Positions 13,299-24,939 of a stretch of DNA of 64,000 nt are shown one piece after another. Each line of letters begins with the position of its first letter. Position 1 is the stretch's first letter. This DNA is from Petrosia ficiformis. Its lineage: Eukaryota > Porifera > Demospongiae > Haplosclerida > Petrosiidae. The stretch spans positions 3,519,201 through 3,583,200 of the forward strand of contig OX345638.1 in NCBI GenBank assembly GCA_947044365.1, in the 5' to 3' direction. The notes under the pieces were generated by a model that ran no database searches, had not been told where the DNA came from, and saw only the letters and a program-made list of their open reading frames with translations. The position numbers and the translations under genes were made by a program.

Positions 13299-16031
13299 GC
13301 TGTGCCATGTGTTAGGGGTGTGGTTTGACACGCACTATTTATAGTAACGTAATTATAATATGCAGTGCACACGGATTTTCATTGTTTGCGTGGGAGTTTC
13401 ACGCTCCTACCCTCTCTTTTTTTATGGGCTCCTGGTAAAACTAATGATAACAATGTATAAATCAACTTAACTGGAGTGACATCTATGTGAAAGAACAAAG
13501 AACCATCGCACCACTACAACTTGCATCGACATAAGAACCTAACATTGGAAACAAACTAAACACATGAAGTAGTGCCCTTTTGTTAAAATGAATGAATGAA
13601 TATACAAATGTTGGAAGTGGTTTGGATTGGTGTATACACGTAACTTACGGCACCAAACAAATAACTCTATTGCAGAGTAAAATTACATGGAACGACAATG
13701 AGAAATACCTCAAACTGTGTACACAATGAAATCAGTCCTCATCGAACAAATGGACTCCTCCTATGAGACCGAACTTGGGGGTATAGTAAACATATTAAAT
13801 ACTGCATTTACAATTGTAATCAGTACATGAATGATGGTAAGGATTACATAATCTAATTAATCTCATACGCTTACCAAGTAAGGTTCTTGATGAGAACAGA
13901 TAAATTAACTTAGAAACTGAATACTGGAGTCTGCATAAGTGACATAAAGAATGCAGGATAGAGTGTTTGTGAGACTCGCAACTGTGGTCTACAGAACTTA
14001 AATGTCTGTAGGTTGGAAAATTGACAAGGTTGACTGGAGATTGGAGACTGGAGACTGGAGAAAAGACAAGACAGACGACTGGTGATTTCACATGTTTAGG
14101 GACTGGAGATGTCACAAACAATGAGAGTGATAATTCAAAAGAATACTCCAGATTTGACGATAATGGAGCATGGAACCTGCACTCTTCCCATGAATGTAGA
14201 CAACCGAATTAGTTAGACATAATTGATGACACTTGAGACTTGAAATGAATTGGTGAGAATCGTTCTGAACATTCATTAGACATGTAGTTGGAGTAATTAC
14301 GAGCATTCGTTAGCGGAGTACTTAAAAAGGAATCTCAGCATGTCTAGACTTAGTCTTCACAATAGTAGTACCTATGAGATGTATGAAATAAGTAAAATTG
14401 CAATCTAACGGTCTTACAAACTATCTTATGGTGTAATACTACAAGACAAGAATATTTCCCTATCTAGCAAGAACAAGAACAATGAACAACTAATACTATA
14501 GCCGAGAAAGAAGACGTTGGTATACTACAAGTCTATTAAGAAATTTTACTACAATCAAGAAAGAAGACGTTGATATACTACAAGATCACTGTACTAACTC
14601 TCCTTTAAGTCTAAATTGATGAATGAAATACACATATTGATGATATGATTTGAACAAAGAATGAATTATATGTGAAATATGGAATAACTCACATACTACA
14701 ACATCACTTCATTTTATATCGATTGGATTCATGAAAGCTAAACAAGTAACCTTGTGAATTGGTACAAACCAAATGAATTGTTCATTTATAATTGTTATCA
14801 ATGAATGATTAAACGAGAGTTGGAGTACCAAGCAAATATCATACCTAAATTTATCCGCATACTCATGATATCAGACAAAAAATTAATGTGAATAGAAATG
14901 TGTTGCAAGTACTCATGAAGGGACTTCCTTATGATTTACCTAAATGATTAGTCCGGAGGATATCATGAAGAGGGTTGAGAATTCGAAGATATTATTGAGG
15001 TTAAATGTGTAGAAAAAAGGAGATTGGAGTAATCTTCAACAGTCACAAGAAGTCATAAAGAGTCATGAATACTCACAATGATTTGTCAAGAGGAGCAGTC
15101 ACTATAACATAGGAGTTAGGCGGAGGAGTCACCTAAAGGAGTCTTAATGGAGTCCTCTCGTGGATTAAGCTCATGTGCGGAGGAATTTGGAGTAGTGAAT
15201 GGGAGTACATAATTAACCTAACTTGGGGAAGAACTAGGTAGAGTGAGTTTATATTGATTGAATATATACATATGAATGTGGGGAGGAGTGAGATTTTGGA
15301 AAGTGCAATTTTATTCACTTACAGAGTAGAACTCCTATCATGATCTACAGATAATTTGCAAAACAATTCACAGGACTCTGAAATCTACATCATTTATAAG
15401 TATAGTGATTATATGAAATGTGTATAATACATGATTAGCAATACTAACCTAGTGAGAGACCTAATAAAACGTAAGTTAGCGGAAAACTAATCCTGTTGGA
15501 TAGTGACTTTACGATAGACTACATATATGAAAGTTAGTAGAGTGTGGAATTTTAATTTCCAAACTTACTGAGTATTTGTCTTTAAATCACCAATTTTTGA
15601 GAGATTTAAACCAGCCGGAGGAACAATAAACCCTTTCGTAGAAAAGAGACCATAAGTAACGTACCAGAAATAAGTAGCAATTCAAATAGTAAAATAACGC
15701 TCTCAAATCAGTGTGCAATGCATTCATTCTATCTCACAAGACAAGAATATATTTCTAACCAGTGAGCACCTAAGAACTAACAAGGAAGTGATATGTTATT
15801 AACCTGAAAGTGGTAGGTTAAGTGACAGGTAGGCAGCTAGATAGGATGGTAGTTATGAAAAGCTTCCAATTTGGGATTCAGTGTTTAGGGTTATTGGGTT
15901 TGGGCTTAGTGTTTAGTGATTACGTTTTACTGTTTTCTATTTAGGGTGTACGTTTTATGTAATTGTGTGCAGGGTTTGGGGATGAATGTATCTGAAACAC
16001 AGATCAATAAACACAAAAATACATACATAAA

Positions 16032-17254
16032 TTAACTCTTTTAACGCGTTGGGCATATTTATATGCCCCTACACGGCACGGGTGTTTTTATTGGACATTT
16101 AACGTTTAATTAAAATTACAACTATGGTTTCCGGTATTACTTTATAATTAAATTCTTTTTTCAAGTGAATTTCACCATAATTGTATTCATTGGATACCAC
16201 AAAAACAAATTTACCAAATATACTCCTCTACAATCATTCAAATGGTATAGTAAAATTCAACAGTAATTTGTTTGTTCCATATCGTGCACAAAAAAAATGT
16301 AAGCAACATTCTACTTACCTAAACTGAAAGAGGAACATTTTTCCTTGCAAACAGTTCGCCCACAAAGTTTCATAAAACTTTAATGTCAGAAAAGGAGTTC
16401 CTTTTCATTTCCATTTTCTGTGATGATAACGTGACTCTGGATTTCGAATAAAACAAGGTCAGAGGACGGGACAGAACTTCTCGTGTAGCTCTTTTATCGC
16501 TCTATCTTTTGCACAACGTGTTCGGGTGGTCAGGGACTTTCCCTGATGGTCACATGCTAAAAACAACAGCTAGCATAGTTGCTAAGCGCGTTGCTAAGTG
16601 AAATTTCAATTTTCTTCTGACGTCATGCGTGTACTAAATGTCCAAAATTAATAATATTATTCAAAACACCCGTGACGGCTTCCCGTATACGCTGCGGGCA
16701 TATATATATGCCTATAACATTTAGCAACTGCAAACAACACTTCAACTATGTTAGAACTGCTTCAAACCTTCCATACATCTTTATCTGGATTATAACTAAG
16801 TACCTACCAAGTTTAAACTACCATATTACTTCCATGAAAGACTGTGGAGCAGACAGACTCGACGAAGGAGACGGTCGACGCCCAACTTTCTAGAAATTAA
16901 ACGCTTGTCCCGACTTACCTGCTTGGAATAGCTAGCTATAACTTACACTGTAGCTGGAGGGGACTTCTAGCTTCTGTGGAATCACTTCATTTGGGGATGC
17001 ATACAACTGTGTAGATACAAAAGCAAAATCTCGAGCAACAACAAAAACGATAAAAATCACGAAGGAATTGAGAGGAAGCCATCTGATAGTATTGTGGTTT
17101 TTTAATCATAACTTCCTGTTCTATAAATAGATTTCATCTATATATAGAATTTATAGCCAATACAGAGCAATTAAAGCTTATGAATAGGTCATTATTACAA
17201 CATCCGCGTTTTTTGCATAGTAACATTAATAAACTAACTTGTTCAAAGGGTTAA
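16032..17254. mobile_element. piggyBac-like nonautonomous element with TTAA duplication
   Basis: Inserted into the end of module A copy 3 at a tract of TACATA repeats. It begins TTAACTCTTTTAACG and ends CTTGTTCAAAGGGTTAA, so TTAA (16032-16035 and 17251-17254) flanks ends of the CYCTTT type known from piggyBac elements. Sub-terminal palindromes GGGCATATTTATATGCCC (16051-16068) and GGGCATATATATATGCC (16696-16712) lie in longer internal inverted repeats; for example CACGGGTGTTTT near 16077 pairs with AAAACACCCGTG near 16663. No transposase is present; a 73-codon frame at 16672-16893 is not convincing. Confidence 0.78.
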
Positions 17255-18088
17255 TACATACATAAATATGTAGAGATATAAATATATATGTATATATATT
17301 ATATATATAACTACATAGAATGAGAGACAAGTTGAGAGATAAAGAAATATATATGAAGTAGACAAATAAATCAATAGATAGGGAATTAAATGAAAAAATA
17401 CATAGATATATAAATGATATGATAAATATATACATAATACAGATAAAATAAATACGTAATGAAATTCATAAATAGATAGGTAGAAGCAGACAAACAGAAA
17501 GAATGACAAACAGACAGAATCACAGACAAACAGTAAGACAGACAGAGATATAGAAAAAACAAAGATAACAATTAGACACAGAGATATATAGATAGATACC
17601 AACATAGAAAGATAGAGAGAACTTACATATATAGAGAGATAGACTAACCGATGTATGGATAGATGGGTGGAAATATGAATGGATAGACGGAAGGAGGTTT
17701 GGAATGATAGATAGATAAATGTTTGCATGGTTGCTTGGATGGATGAAAGGATGCATGGATGCATGGATTGATAGAGAGATGGCTAGATGGATGAATTTTT
17801 GGGTGTTTGGATTGATGGATCATTGTATGTTATGATGCATAGAGCGGTTAATGGATAAATGATGGATGGATGAATGGATGGATAATTGAATGGGAGGAGG
17901 AACGAATGGATTGATCGATGCATGGATGGATGGATGAACAGACGAGTGGATGAATGGAAGAATGGAAGGATAGAATGCAGGATGGACAAACAGACGGACT
18001 GACAGATGGATAGATGCATCCCTGGAGGTATAAATAAAGAGTTCGAAAGATAGATTAATTGAATGATGAATGAATGGATGGATGGTAT
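17255..18088 (+). repeat. Tail of module A copy 3 and module B, copy 3
   Basis: 17255-17400 resumes the TACATA/TA-rich end of module A after the inserted element. From about 17400 the module B order follows (CAGACA part, then GGAT/GAAT part with GAGCGGTTAATGGATAAATG near 17843). It ends at the inverted 9-bp minisatellite. Confidence 0.85.
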
Positions 18089-20055
18089 ATCCTGTCTATC
18101 CTGTCTATCTTGTCTCTCCTGTCTCTCCTGTCTATCATGTCTATCCTGTCTATCCTGTTTATCCTGTCTATCCTGTCTGTCCTGTCTATCCTGTCAATCC
18201 TGTCTATCCTGTCTATCCTGTCTATCTTGTATATCCTGACTCACCGGTCTATCTTTCCTATTCTGTATATCCTGTCTATCCTGTCTATGCTGTCTATTCT
18301 CTCTTTCCTGTGTATACTTTCCATCCTGTCTATCTTGTATATCCCATCTCTCCTGTATGTCCTGTCTGTCTTGTCTATCCTGTCTATCCTGTCTATCCAA
18401 TCTATCCTGTCTACCTTATCTATCCTCTCTTTTCCTCTCCTGCCTGTCTATTCTGTCTATCCTGTCTATCCTGTTCATCATGTCTATCCTGTCTACCTTG
18501 CCTGTACTGTCTATCCTCTCTGTCCTGTCTATCCTGTATTTCCTGTCTATTTTGTCTATCCTGTCTATGTTTTCTATCTTCCCTATCATCTCTATCCTGT
18601 CGATCTTGTCTATACTGTCTATCGTGTCTATCGTGACTATTCGTTCTATCTTGTCTCTTCTGTCTATCTGTCTATCCTGTCTATCCAGTCTATCTTGTCT
18701 CTCCTGTCTGGCCTGTCTACATTGTCTATGCTGTCTATCCTATCTATCCTGTCTATTCTGTCTATCATATTTATCTTATCTATCCTGTCTATCCTGTTTT
18801 GCTTGTCTATCCTGTCTATCCTGTCTTTAGACAGTTTACTGTTTATATTGTCTATCCTGTCTACCCTGTCAATTCAGTCTATCCTGTCTATCTTGTTTAT
18901 CCTGTTGGCCAGTCTACTTTGTCTATCCAGTCTACGCTGTCTATCCTGTCTATCTTGTCTCTCCTGTCTATCTTGTCTATCCTGTCTCTCCTGTTTATCA
19001 TGTGTATCCTGTCTATCATGTATATCGTGACTCTCCGGTCTATCTTGTCTATCCCGTATATCCTCTCAATTCTGTCTATCCTATCTATCCACTTTATCCT
19101 GTCTATCCTGTCCATATATCTCTCCTGTCTATCCTGTCAATCCTGTCTATCCTGTCTACCTTGTATATCAGTTCTATCTTGTCTATCCTGACTATCCTTT
19201 CTATCCTGTCTATTCTGTCTCTCCTGTCTGTCCTTTCTATCTTGTCTATATTGCCTATCCTGTGTATCCTGTCTATCCAGTGTATCCTGTCTATCTTCTC
19301 TATCTTGTCTATTCTGTCTATCCTATCCATCATGTCTATCCTGTCTATTGTGCATGAGTACAATGTCTATCTTGTCTATCCTGTCTGTCCTGTGTACATT
19401 GTCTATTCTCTCTATCCTGTACATCGTGTCTATCCTGTCTATCCTGCCTATGCTGCATATGTACAATGACTATCTTGTCTATCCTATCTGTCCTGTCTAC
19501 CTTGTCTATTCTGGCTATCCTGTACATCGTGTCTATCCTGTCTATCCTGCCTATACTGCATGTGTACAATGTCTATCTTGTCTATCCTGTCTGTCCTGTC
19601 TATCCTGTCAATACTGTCTATCCTGTTTATCTTATCTATCTTCTCCATCCAGTTTATCCGGGCTATCTTGTCTATACTGTCTATCCTGTCTGTCTTGTCT
19701 ATCCTGTCTACACGGTCTATCCTGCCTACACGGTCTATCCTGCCTATCTTGTTTATCCACTCTATACTGTATATATTGTCTATCCTGTCTATCCCATCTA
19801 ACCTGTATATCCTGTCTATCCTGTCTATCTTGTCTATCCTCTCTGTCCTGTCTACTTTGTCTATCCTGTCCATCCTGTCTATCCAGTCTATTCTGCATGT
19901 GTACAATCTATCTTGTCTATCCTGTCTATTGTGTCTATCCTGTCTATCCTGTCTATCTTGACTATAATGTCTACCTTGTCCTTCTGTCTATCCTGTCTGT
20001 CCTATCTATACTGTATATCCTGTCTATATTTTCTATCCTGTCTATCCCGTCTATT
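18089..20055 (-). repeat. 9-bp minisatellite (TCTATCCTG)n, right array
   Basis: About two kilobases of a degenerate 9-bp unit, the reverse complement of the unit at 411-1045. A longer period is superimposed at about 19340-19900, where blocks begin near TGCATGTGTACAATGTCTAT and recur about every 105 bp (roughly 19352, 19459, 19560 and 19896). All frames remain open because the unit is 9 bp, so the 100-300 residue open frames are not evidence of genes. Confidence 0.93.
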
Positions 20056-20500
20056 TGCAAACCACGATGTACAGGGGCATTAATTATAATTAATTAATTA
20101 TTATTAATTTCAGTTAAAATGTTTGGTTACAAAACAACAGGGGGTGGGGTGTGGCCCCCACCAGGCCCCCCCTTAATCATGCAAGTACCAAGTCAGTGGA
20201 TGCTATGGCTCTACACAACGATTCTATGATTGCGATATCAAGGTTTTCTTTACCTTCACTTGGTTAACCCAATATTTTGGCCTCTGCTAAAAGTTGCTGG
20301 CTTCATTGGATATCTAGGATTTCAATTACATGGACATACTTTAAATGGCTTGAAAGTTTTTTAATTGGTCTGGTGGACTGACATGCTCGTATGGGGTAAT
20401 AATAAAATTTTCAGTAGCTTTCAAAGTTTGCTGGGAAAACAAGTAATCATGTAAATTAAGCCTGGATAATTATAATATCATGTAGATAAATTAGGTCAAT
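20056..20500. other. No gene seen
   Basis: AT-rich sequence with a G-then-C-rich patch near 20140-20172. Probably 3' flank of the SET-domain gene. Confidence 0.6.
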
Positions 20501-20990
20501 TTATCTACATAAATTGCTACCTTCATTGAGCCATGGGAATTCAGAATTCCGGTCAGAATAGTCCCATGTCAATTCTTCATTTACTGCAATGCTTTGGTAA
20601 GTAAAAAATGCAATTCTGTATTTTTCTCTCCCAAATAATGGTGGATCCAGGTTTAGGTTTGGTGAAGTGGAATGGTTGATAAATCGACCAAACTGGTTAA
20701 ATCTCCTGGTGCCATCCAAATAGAATGTTTTACCACTAATTTTGACTCAACACAAGCCTTAGTCTCATATACTCCATGAGAAATAGCTGTTTTTTTGTGT
20801 ACGCAAGGGTGGTTTTGTATTCACACACAAACGTCTTTATTGGGAAGTCTTCAAGCATAATGACACCTCTACCTGCAGATGAGCAGTACCTATATAGGAA
20901 ATCATTATGGAAACTAACCCAACTCATAAGCTAGTTCAGCAATTTTGAGTGGAGCCTCCATGTCTCTTGTTAGATCCTTTTCTTTTAGTG
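20501..20990 (-). pseudogene. KMT5A-like SET-domain lysine methyltransferase, frameshifted 3' end
   Basis: The minus strand encodes the two halves of a SET domain. The N-terminal half (about 20740-20870) has GRGVIMLEDFPIKTFVCEY. The C-terminal half (20501-20740) has GRFINHSTSPN, the substrate/cofactor-binding RFINHS motif, then a tyrosine-containing ELTWDYSDR and the end FPWLN. A DYGDR followed shortly by PWL at the extreme C-terminus is typical of KMT5A (SETD8), which monomethylates histone H4 lysine 20. The halves are in different frames. Coding sense switches at an A7 run (near 20790) and again near 20742 (GAGTCAAAATT), so the gene is either dead or contains homopolymer sequencing errors. 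Upstream exons are small and only partly visible. Confidence 0.65.
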
Positions 20991-21900
20991 TCAAAATATT
21001 TCTATGGGCAAATATAGAAAATTGTCATAATCACACATATTGCCACAGGCTGGTTGATTCACTTCACTCTTTCTGACCTACTTAGAGTGGATTTACTCTC
21101 ATCATCACTGGAAACTGCAAGAACTTAATATCAACCACCAAGTGTTTACATGATGATAAAAGACTCACATTGATCAGATTCATATGAAACATTTTGAATT
21201 TGATTATTCTTAATGAACACTGCAAAACGAAATATAGAGTTTGCTGAACGAGTACACAACTCCTATCAAGTCACCTTTCAGTTCTTTCCCAGATGTTTGT
21301 AATGTTACATCTAGTTGGAAACTGCAAGAAGGAAATACTAAAATTTAAAGATAATTAGTGACTCACATTCATCAATTTCTTCAGCAGCATTCTTCTTAGA
21401 TGGGCATAATCCCTTATCATCAATGAAGAATCTAAAATCAACCACCAAGTTATTATATGATCCTTACATTAATATGATTCATAGGGCTCATCACTTTCGT
21501 CTTCTTCACTGAACACAGAACAGAGTTTGTTTAGCATGTACATGTACATACGTTAATGATTCCTATCAAGTCACATTCATCAATTTCTTCCGTAGCATTG
21601 ACTACCTTTTGATCTCCCAATGGCAAAAAAAAATTGATCTCTGCAGATAAAACACAAAAATATTTAACATGATCAGAACTTTAAAGAAAGTAAGACCTAA
21701 AGGCGTAGCTTCATCACTTTCATCGACTGTCTTCAACTCCTGTTTTTCTTTGCATCCTAACCTGGTGACAATATCGAATGCAAGGATCTTTCCTGGGATG
21801 GGATTCCAATGTGATCACTGGAGATTGTTGCCCTGCTGCCTACAAATGGAGATAACCCTTCCTAATAAAGCATAAAACATGTGCATTTTCAAAACTGTCT
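20990..21900 (-). other. Candidate small acidic exons upstream of the SET domain
   Basis: Several minus-strand pieces have AG acceptors and GTGAGT-type donors and encode short acidic peptides ending EEIDEC, at about 21370-21420 and 21550-21600. A block of about 0.3 kb appears duplicated: TCAACCACCAAG at 21131 and 21438, CTATCAAGTCAC near 21264 and 21553. They may be repeated exons of the SET gene's N-terminal region, but the exon chain cannot be fixed by eye. Confidence 0.35.
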
Positions 21901-22426
21901 TATAATTTTCTTTCGCAAAATGCAAAATTTCAGGTATTACTCCAAAGGTAGAATAAATTATTATTAGTATCTTGTATCAATACAGTCACTAAAAGCATTC
22001 TTTTCTAGCAGTATACAATAAAGGTTTAAATTGCGATGTAAAATCAGGATGAAATGAGATTGAAGCTTGAATCAATTTATGAGTTAATGTCCACAACCTG
22101 TAATAAAGAAAAGTACTGAAAATTCAATCATGAAAAATCAATTGCTACATTATAATAGATCAATAATATATTTATTTTACATGTAGTCCATGATTCCCTT
22201 AAATTAGAACCACACAAAAATTTATTGCAAAGATGTAAGAAACAGAACGATTGATGTAATGTAGTCTATATAGGTGTCTACCTCTACTGTACCAGTGTTC
22301 AGTTGTCTGTAGTTTCTGTAGTTTATTATTGCATTATTTAGAGACAGATGTCTCAACTCCATTATCCTACAGTATATAAGACCAAATGTTAGATCATTGA
22401 TCACTGTTGTATTTACTGGATAACGG
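21900..22426. other. No gene seen
   Basis: AT-rich sequence with no open frame of note, probably intergenic or the flank of the retrotransposon relic that begins near 22427. Confidence 0.55.
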
Positions 22427-24130
22427 ATGAGGAGGGGAAACAAGCTATTATGCTGACAACAGTTGGTCCAGAATCCTACAAGACACTGAGGTGCTTAATT
22501 GCCCCAACTTAGCCAGGAGAAAAACCATACAGAGAACTGGCTGATAAAATGATAAAGTCACATTACAACTTGGCGACGAAGATGGCTGCACTTTTTGGAA
22601 ATATTGGAACATTTCATGGAGCAAAGGAAGAGTGGACACAGTACATTGAGAGTAAGGCTTTGCGATACATTGATAATAGTAATTATCACGATATATTTGA
22701 AAATATTGTTATTTACTATTTCCATTTAAAAAATATTGGTAGTATTGAAATTTCAATAAAATTGAAATTAATATTTAGGGTATACTAAAATACATACGGT
22801 ATACAATTAAGAACGTTAGACAAACATCAGGAAGTGACAAAAACGTTTGAAGAACGCAAATAAAACGTTTGGGAAACATGAAATTTGTGATGGCTGTCTC
22901 TGGGGAGGAAGAATTAGAGCTATCTTTTCAGACAAGTACCAGTGATCGTGAGTTAACAGGAACAGAATCATAAACATCTAATCACTTACAGTCTTATTTT
23001 ACTTACATGTATAACAATTATTGCCAGTTCAATCATGAAATTTTAATAAACACTTCAATAATTAATTTAATCAATATTTAGTAATATTGAATATCAAATA
23101 TCGTGATATCTGTTATGTCAATATCGCAAAGCCTTAATTGAGAGATTGGATTGTCTTCACAGACAATGATATAACAGACGAGGAGAGAAAACGAGCTATT
23201 ATGTTGACAACAATTGGCCAGAATCTTACAAGACACTGAGGAGCTTAATTGCCCATGCAAAGCCAGGAGAGAAATGGCTGATAAAATGAAGTTGCTCAAT
23301 GCATTACCCTATCTGTTTCCGTAACACAGGGGAATTGGTATCTACCTTCATGTAAGAAATACATAGTTAGGCAGAATTTCGCAACTTTGGTGGAACTCTG
23401 GTTGTAATGCTCTCATTTGTGGAATTAGAGATAAACATATCCAACGTCGTTTACTATCGGAATAGGGTTTAACATTCAAAGAAGCTTTAGAGCTAGCCCA
23501 AAGATTGGAGACTGCTGAAAGAAAGTGTAATAACATTACAACTATCACAATTCAGTTATAACGGAGGTACACCAACTGGTAGAAATTCACAAACTCAAAG
23601 TCAGCTACATTGTAGTGTTACAGATGTGGAAGAAACCACCACAAAACAGATACATGTCTAGTTCCATGGACAAATAAAACACTTGTCCATGGCACTAGGC
23701 ACGGAAGCATCCCTTTTAGTGATCACACATGAAACTTACAGACATAACCTGTCACAAACCTTTACAAGATAGCCCAGTCCAGTTAAGGAAGTATTCGGGC
23801 AACCTCTGGAGATTAAAGGAAAGCAAGATGTAAATGTCACTCATGCCATTACTTGTGGTTTGTGGAAATAGTCCGAGCCTCATTGGTCGCAATTGGCTAA
23901 GTGTGTTTCAGCTGGAGTGGAAGGAGATTTATTAAGACAGGAGACCAGAAGAGACCCCCTGCTTAAAGAGTGCTACAATCTAGTTTGAGGGGCTGGCCTC
24001 AAATTTGTACTGATCCAGACATTTCTTTGAAAATAGAGTTGTCAACACAAGAAGGTGTCATTTTGTTGGGCAATAATGGATATGTGATCACATACCCACC
24101 TCAGATACATATTTTAGATGTGTTTAAATT
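22427..24130 (+). mobile_element. Ty3/gypsy relic 1, internally deleted and rearranged
   Basis: Pieces of a Ty3/gypsy polyprotein follow one another. A gag middle fragment lies at 22430-22555. Then comes TTGGCGACGAAGATGGC (22568-22584), a sequence of the kind found at the start of gag in Mag-type elements, and a gag N-terminus interrupted by a MITE. Gag resumes after 23137 and includes ALICGIRDKHIQRRLLS and a CX2CX4HX4C zinc knuckle (CYRCGRNHHKTDTC, about 23618-23660). A protease C-terminal part with SPSLIGRNWL follows (about 23855-23900), and finally the linker before integrase (about 23930-24125). Reverse transcriptase is missing. Many stops and frameshifts; dead. Confidence 0.85.
22653..23136. 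mobile_element. 484-bp MITE with 8-bp target duplication (hAT-like)
   Basis: Ends are TAAGGCTTTGCGATA and its complement, with the inverted match continuing imperfectly for about 40 bp (CACGATAT shared). ATTGAGAG stands directly on both sides (22645-22652 and 23137-23144). Removing the element and one copy makes the gag frame of the host retrotransposon continuous across the site, which confirms the edges. An 8-bp duplication fits hAT or P superfamilies. No coding capacity. Confidence 0.93.
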
Positions 24131-24195
24131 TGCCTATAATCACATACAATTGGTGACGAGATCAACCTTTCTGACTTGGTGACAAACGAGAAGAT

Positions 24196-24830
24196 AGCTA
24201 TTTTCAACTCAACCATAGAGTCGTGGATGTCGTACTGTGAACGTCTTCAATGCCAACGACATCGTTGATCTAGGCAAGAAAAATTCAATTTTACTTATCG
24301 TCTGTGGTCCATCAACATACCAATTGTTGAAGAGCTTAGTGCAACCACGCACACCAATGGAGAAGACTTACAATGAGATAGTTGAAATGCTCAAAACCCA
24401 CTTTAACCCTAAACCATCATCTACAATGTTTTATCCAGAGATTCAAGTTCAACAGGATAGACTGTGGTGTCGGAGAATCATCAGCAAACTATGTTGCTAA
24501 ACTTAGAGCCCTCGGAGAATACTGTGATTTTGGGACAACCATTGAGGATATGATCAAAGATAGACTAGTTTGTGGTATCAATGACCATGGAATCAAACGT
24601 CGTCTCCTGTAACTTGACTTACCAGAGTGCATATGACATAGCACAAGCTACGGAAACTGCTTCGAAAAATATTTAAGACTTATGCAAGACCGTTCCAGCT
24701 GTGCAACATGTACAGGCGCTGGAAAGTTCGCCCTGTACATGTCACAGGTGTGGAGGAAACCACCATTCGAATGTCTATCATTTTGTAAATTACCGAGCAT
24801 GTGACAAGAAAGGCCATATTGCAGTAGCAG
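24196..24830 (+). pseudogene. gag of gypsy relic 2
   Basis: The capsid-like frame starts with IAIFNSTIESWMSYCERL, shifts frame near 24243, continues through VCGPSTYQLLKSLVQP and a MLKTHFNPKPS motif. It shifts again near 24450, then reads RALGEYCDFG and DRLVCGINDHGIKRRLL. A zinc-knuckle region with CHRCGGNHH follows at about 24735-24760, but its last cysteine is lost. These are standard Gypsy gag landmarks. At least three frame changes and one stop make it non-functional. Confidence 0.8.
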
Positions 24831-24939
24831 CAAACCTAAATTGCACTCCAGGAAACCCCTGAAGCATTCCCAATCACAAAGGAAAGGTCAAGATCAAACA
24901 CTCTCTACAATGCACTCTGTTGTGACAGACAGCCCGCCT

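Larger units (their letters stand above)
12685..13434. mobile_element. 750-bp DNA transposon with ~120-bp terminal inverted repeats
   Basis: The termini are CAGGAGCCCATAAAAAAAG and its complement. The inverted match continues for about 120 bp (12685-12806 against 13311-13434) with only a few changes. GTAAAAC stands directly on both sides (12678-12684 and 13435-13441), while the homologous uninserted site in module A copy 1 has GTAAAAC once (4050-4056). This empty site proves the insertion and a 7-bp target duplication. Two short frames point inward from the repeats. The superfamily is not clear; 6-7 bp duplications are known for Dada and IS3EU elements, but nothing else here settles it. Confidence 0.95.
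10985..16031 (+). repeat. Module A, copy 3
   Basis: Collinear with 2212-6830. It differs by point changes, small indels and two insertions: a 750-bp inverted-repeat element (12685-13434) and a piggyBac-like element at its end (16032-17254). The first 600 bp of copy 1 (1620-2212) have no counterpart at the same place here. Confidence 0.85.

Noticed and set aside
18070..20097. Long open frames of 100-318 codons over the right 9-bp minisatellite, on both strands
   Set aside because: The 9-bp unit keeps all frames open; the products are (LSI)n, (YPV)n or (DRQ)n repeats with no start context or domain.
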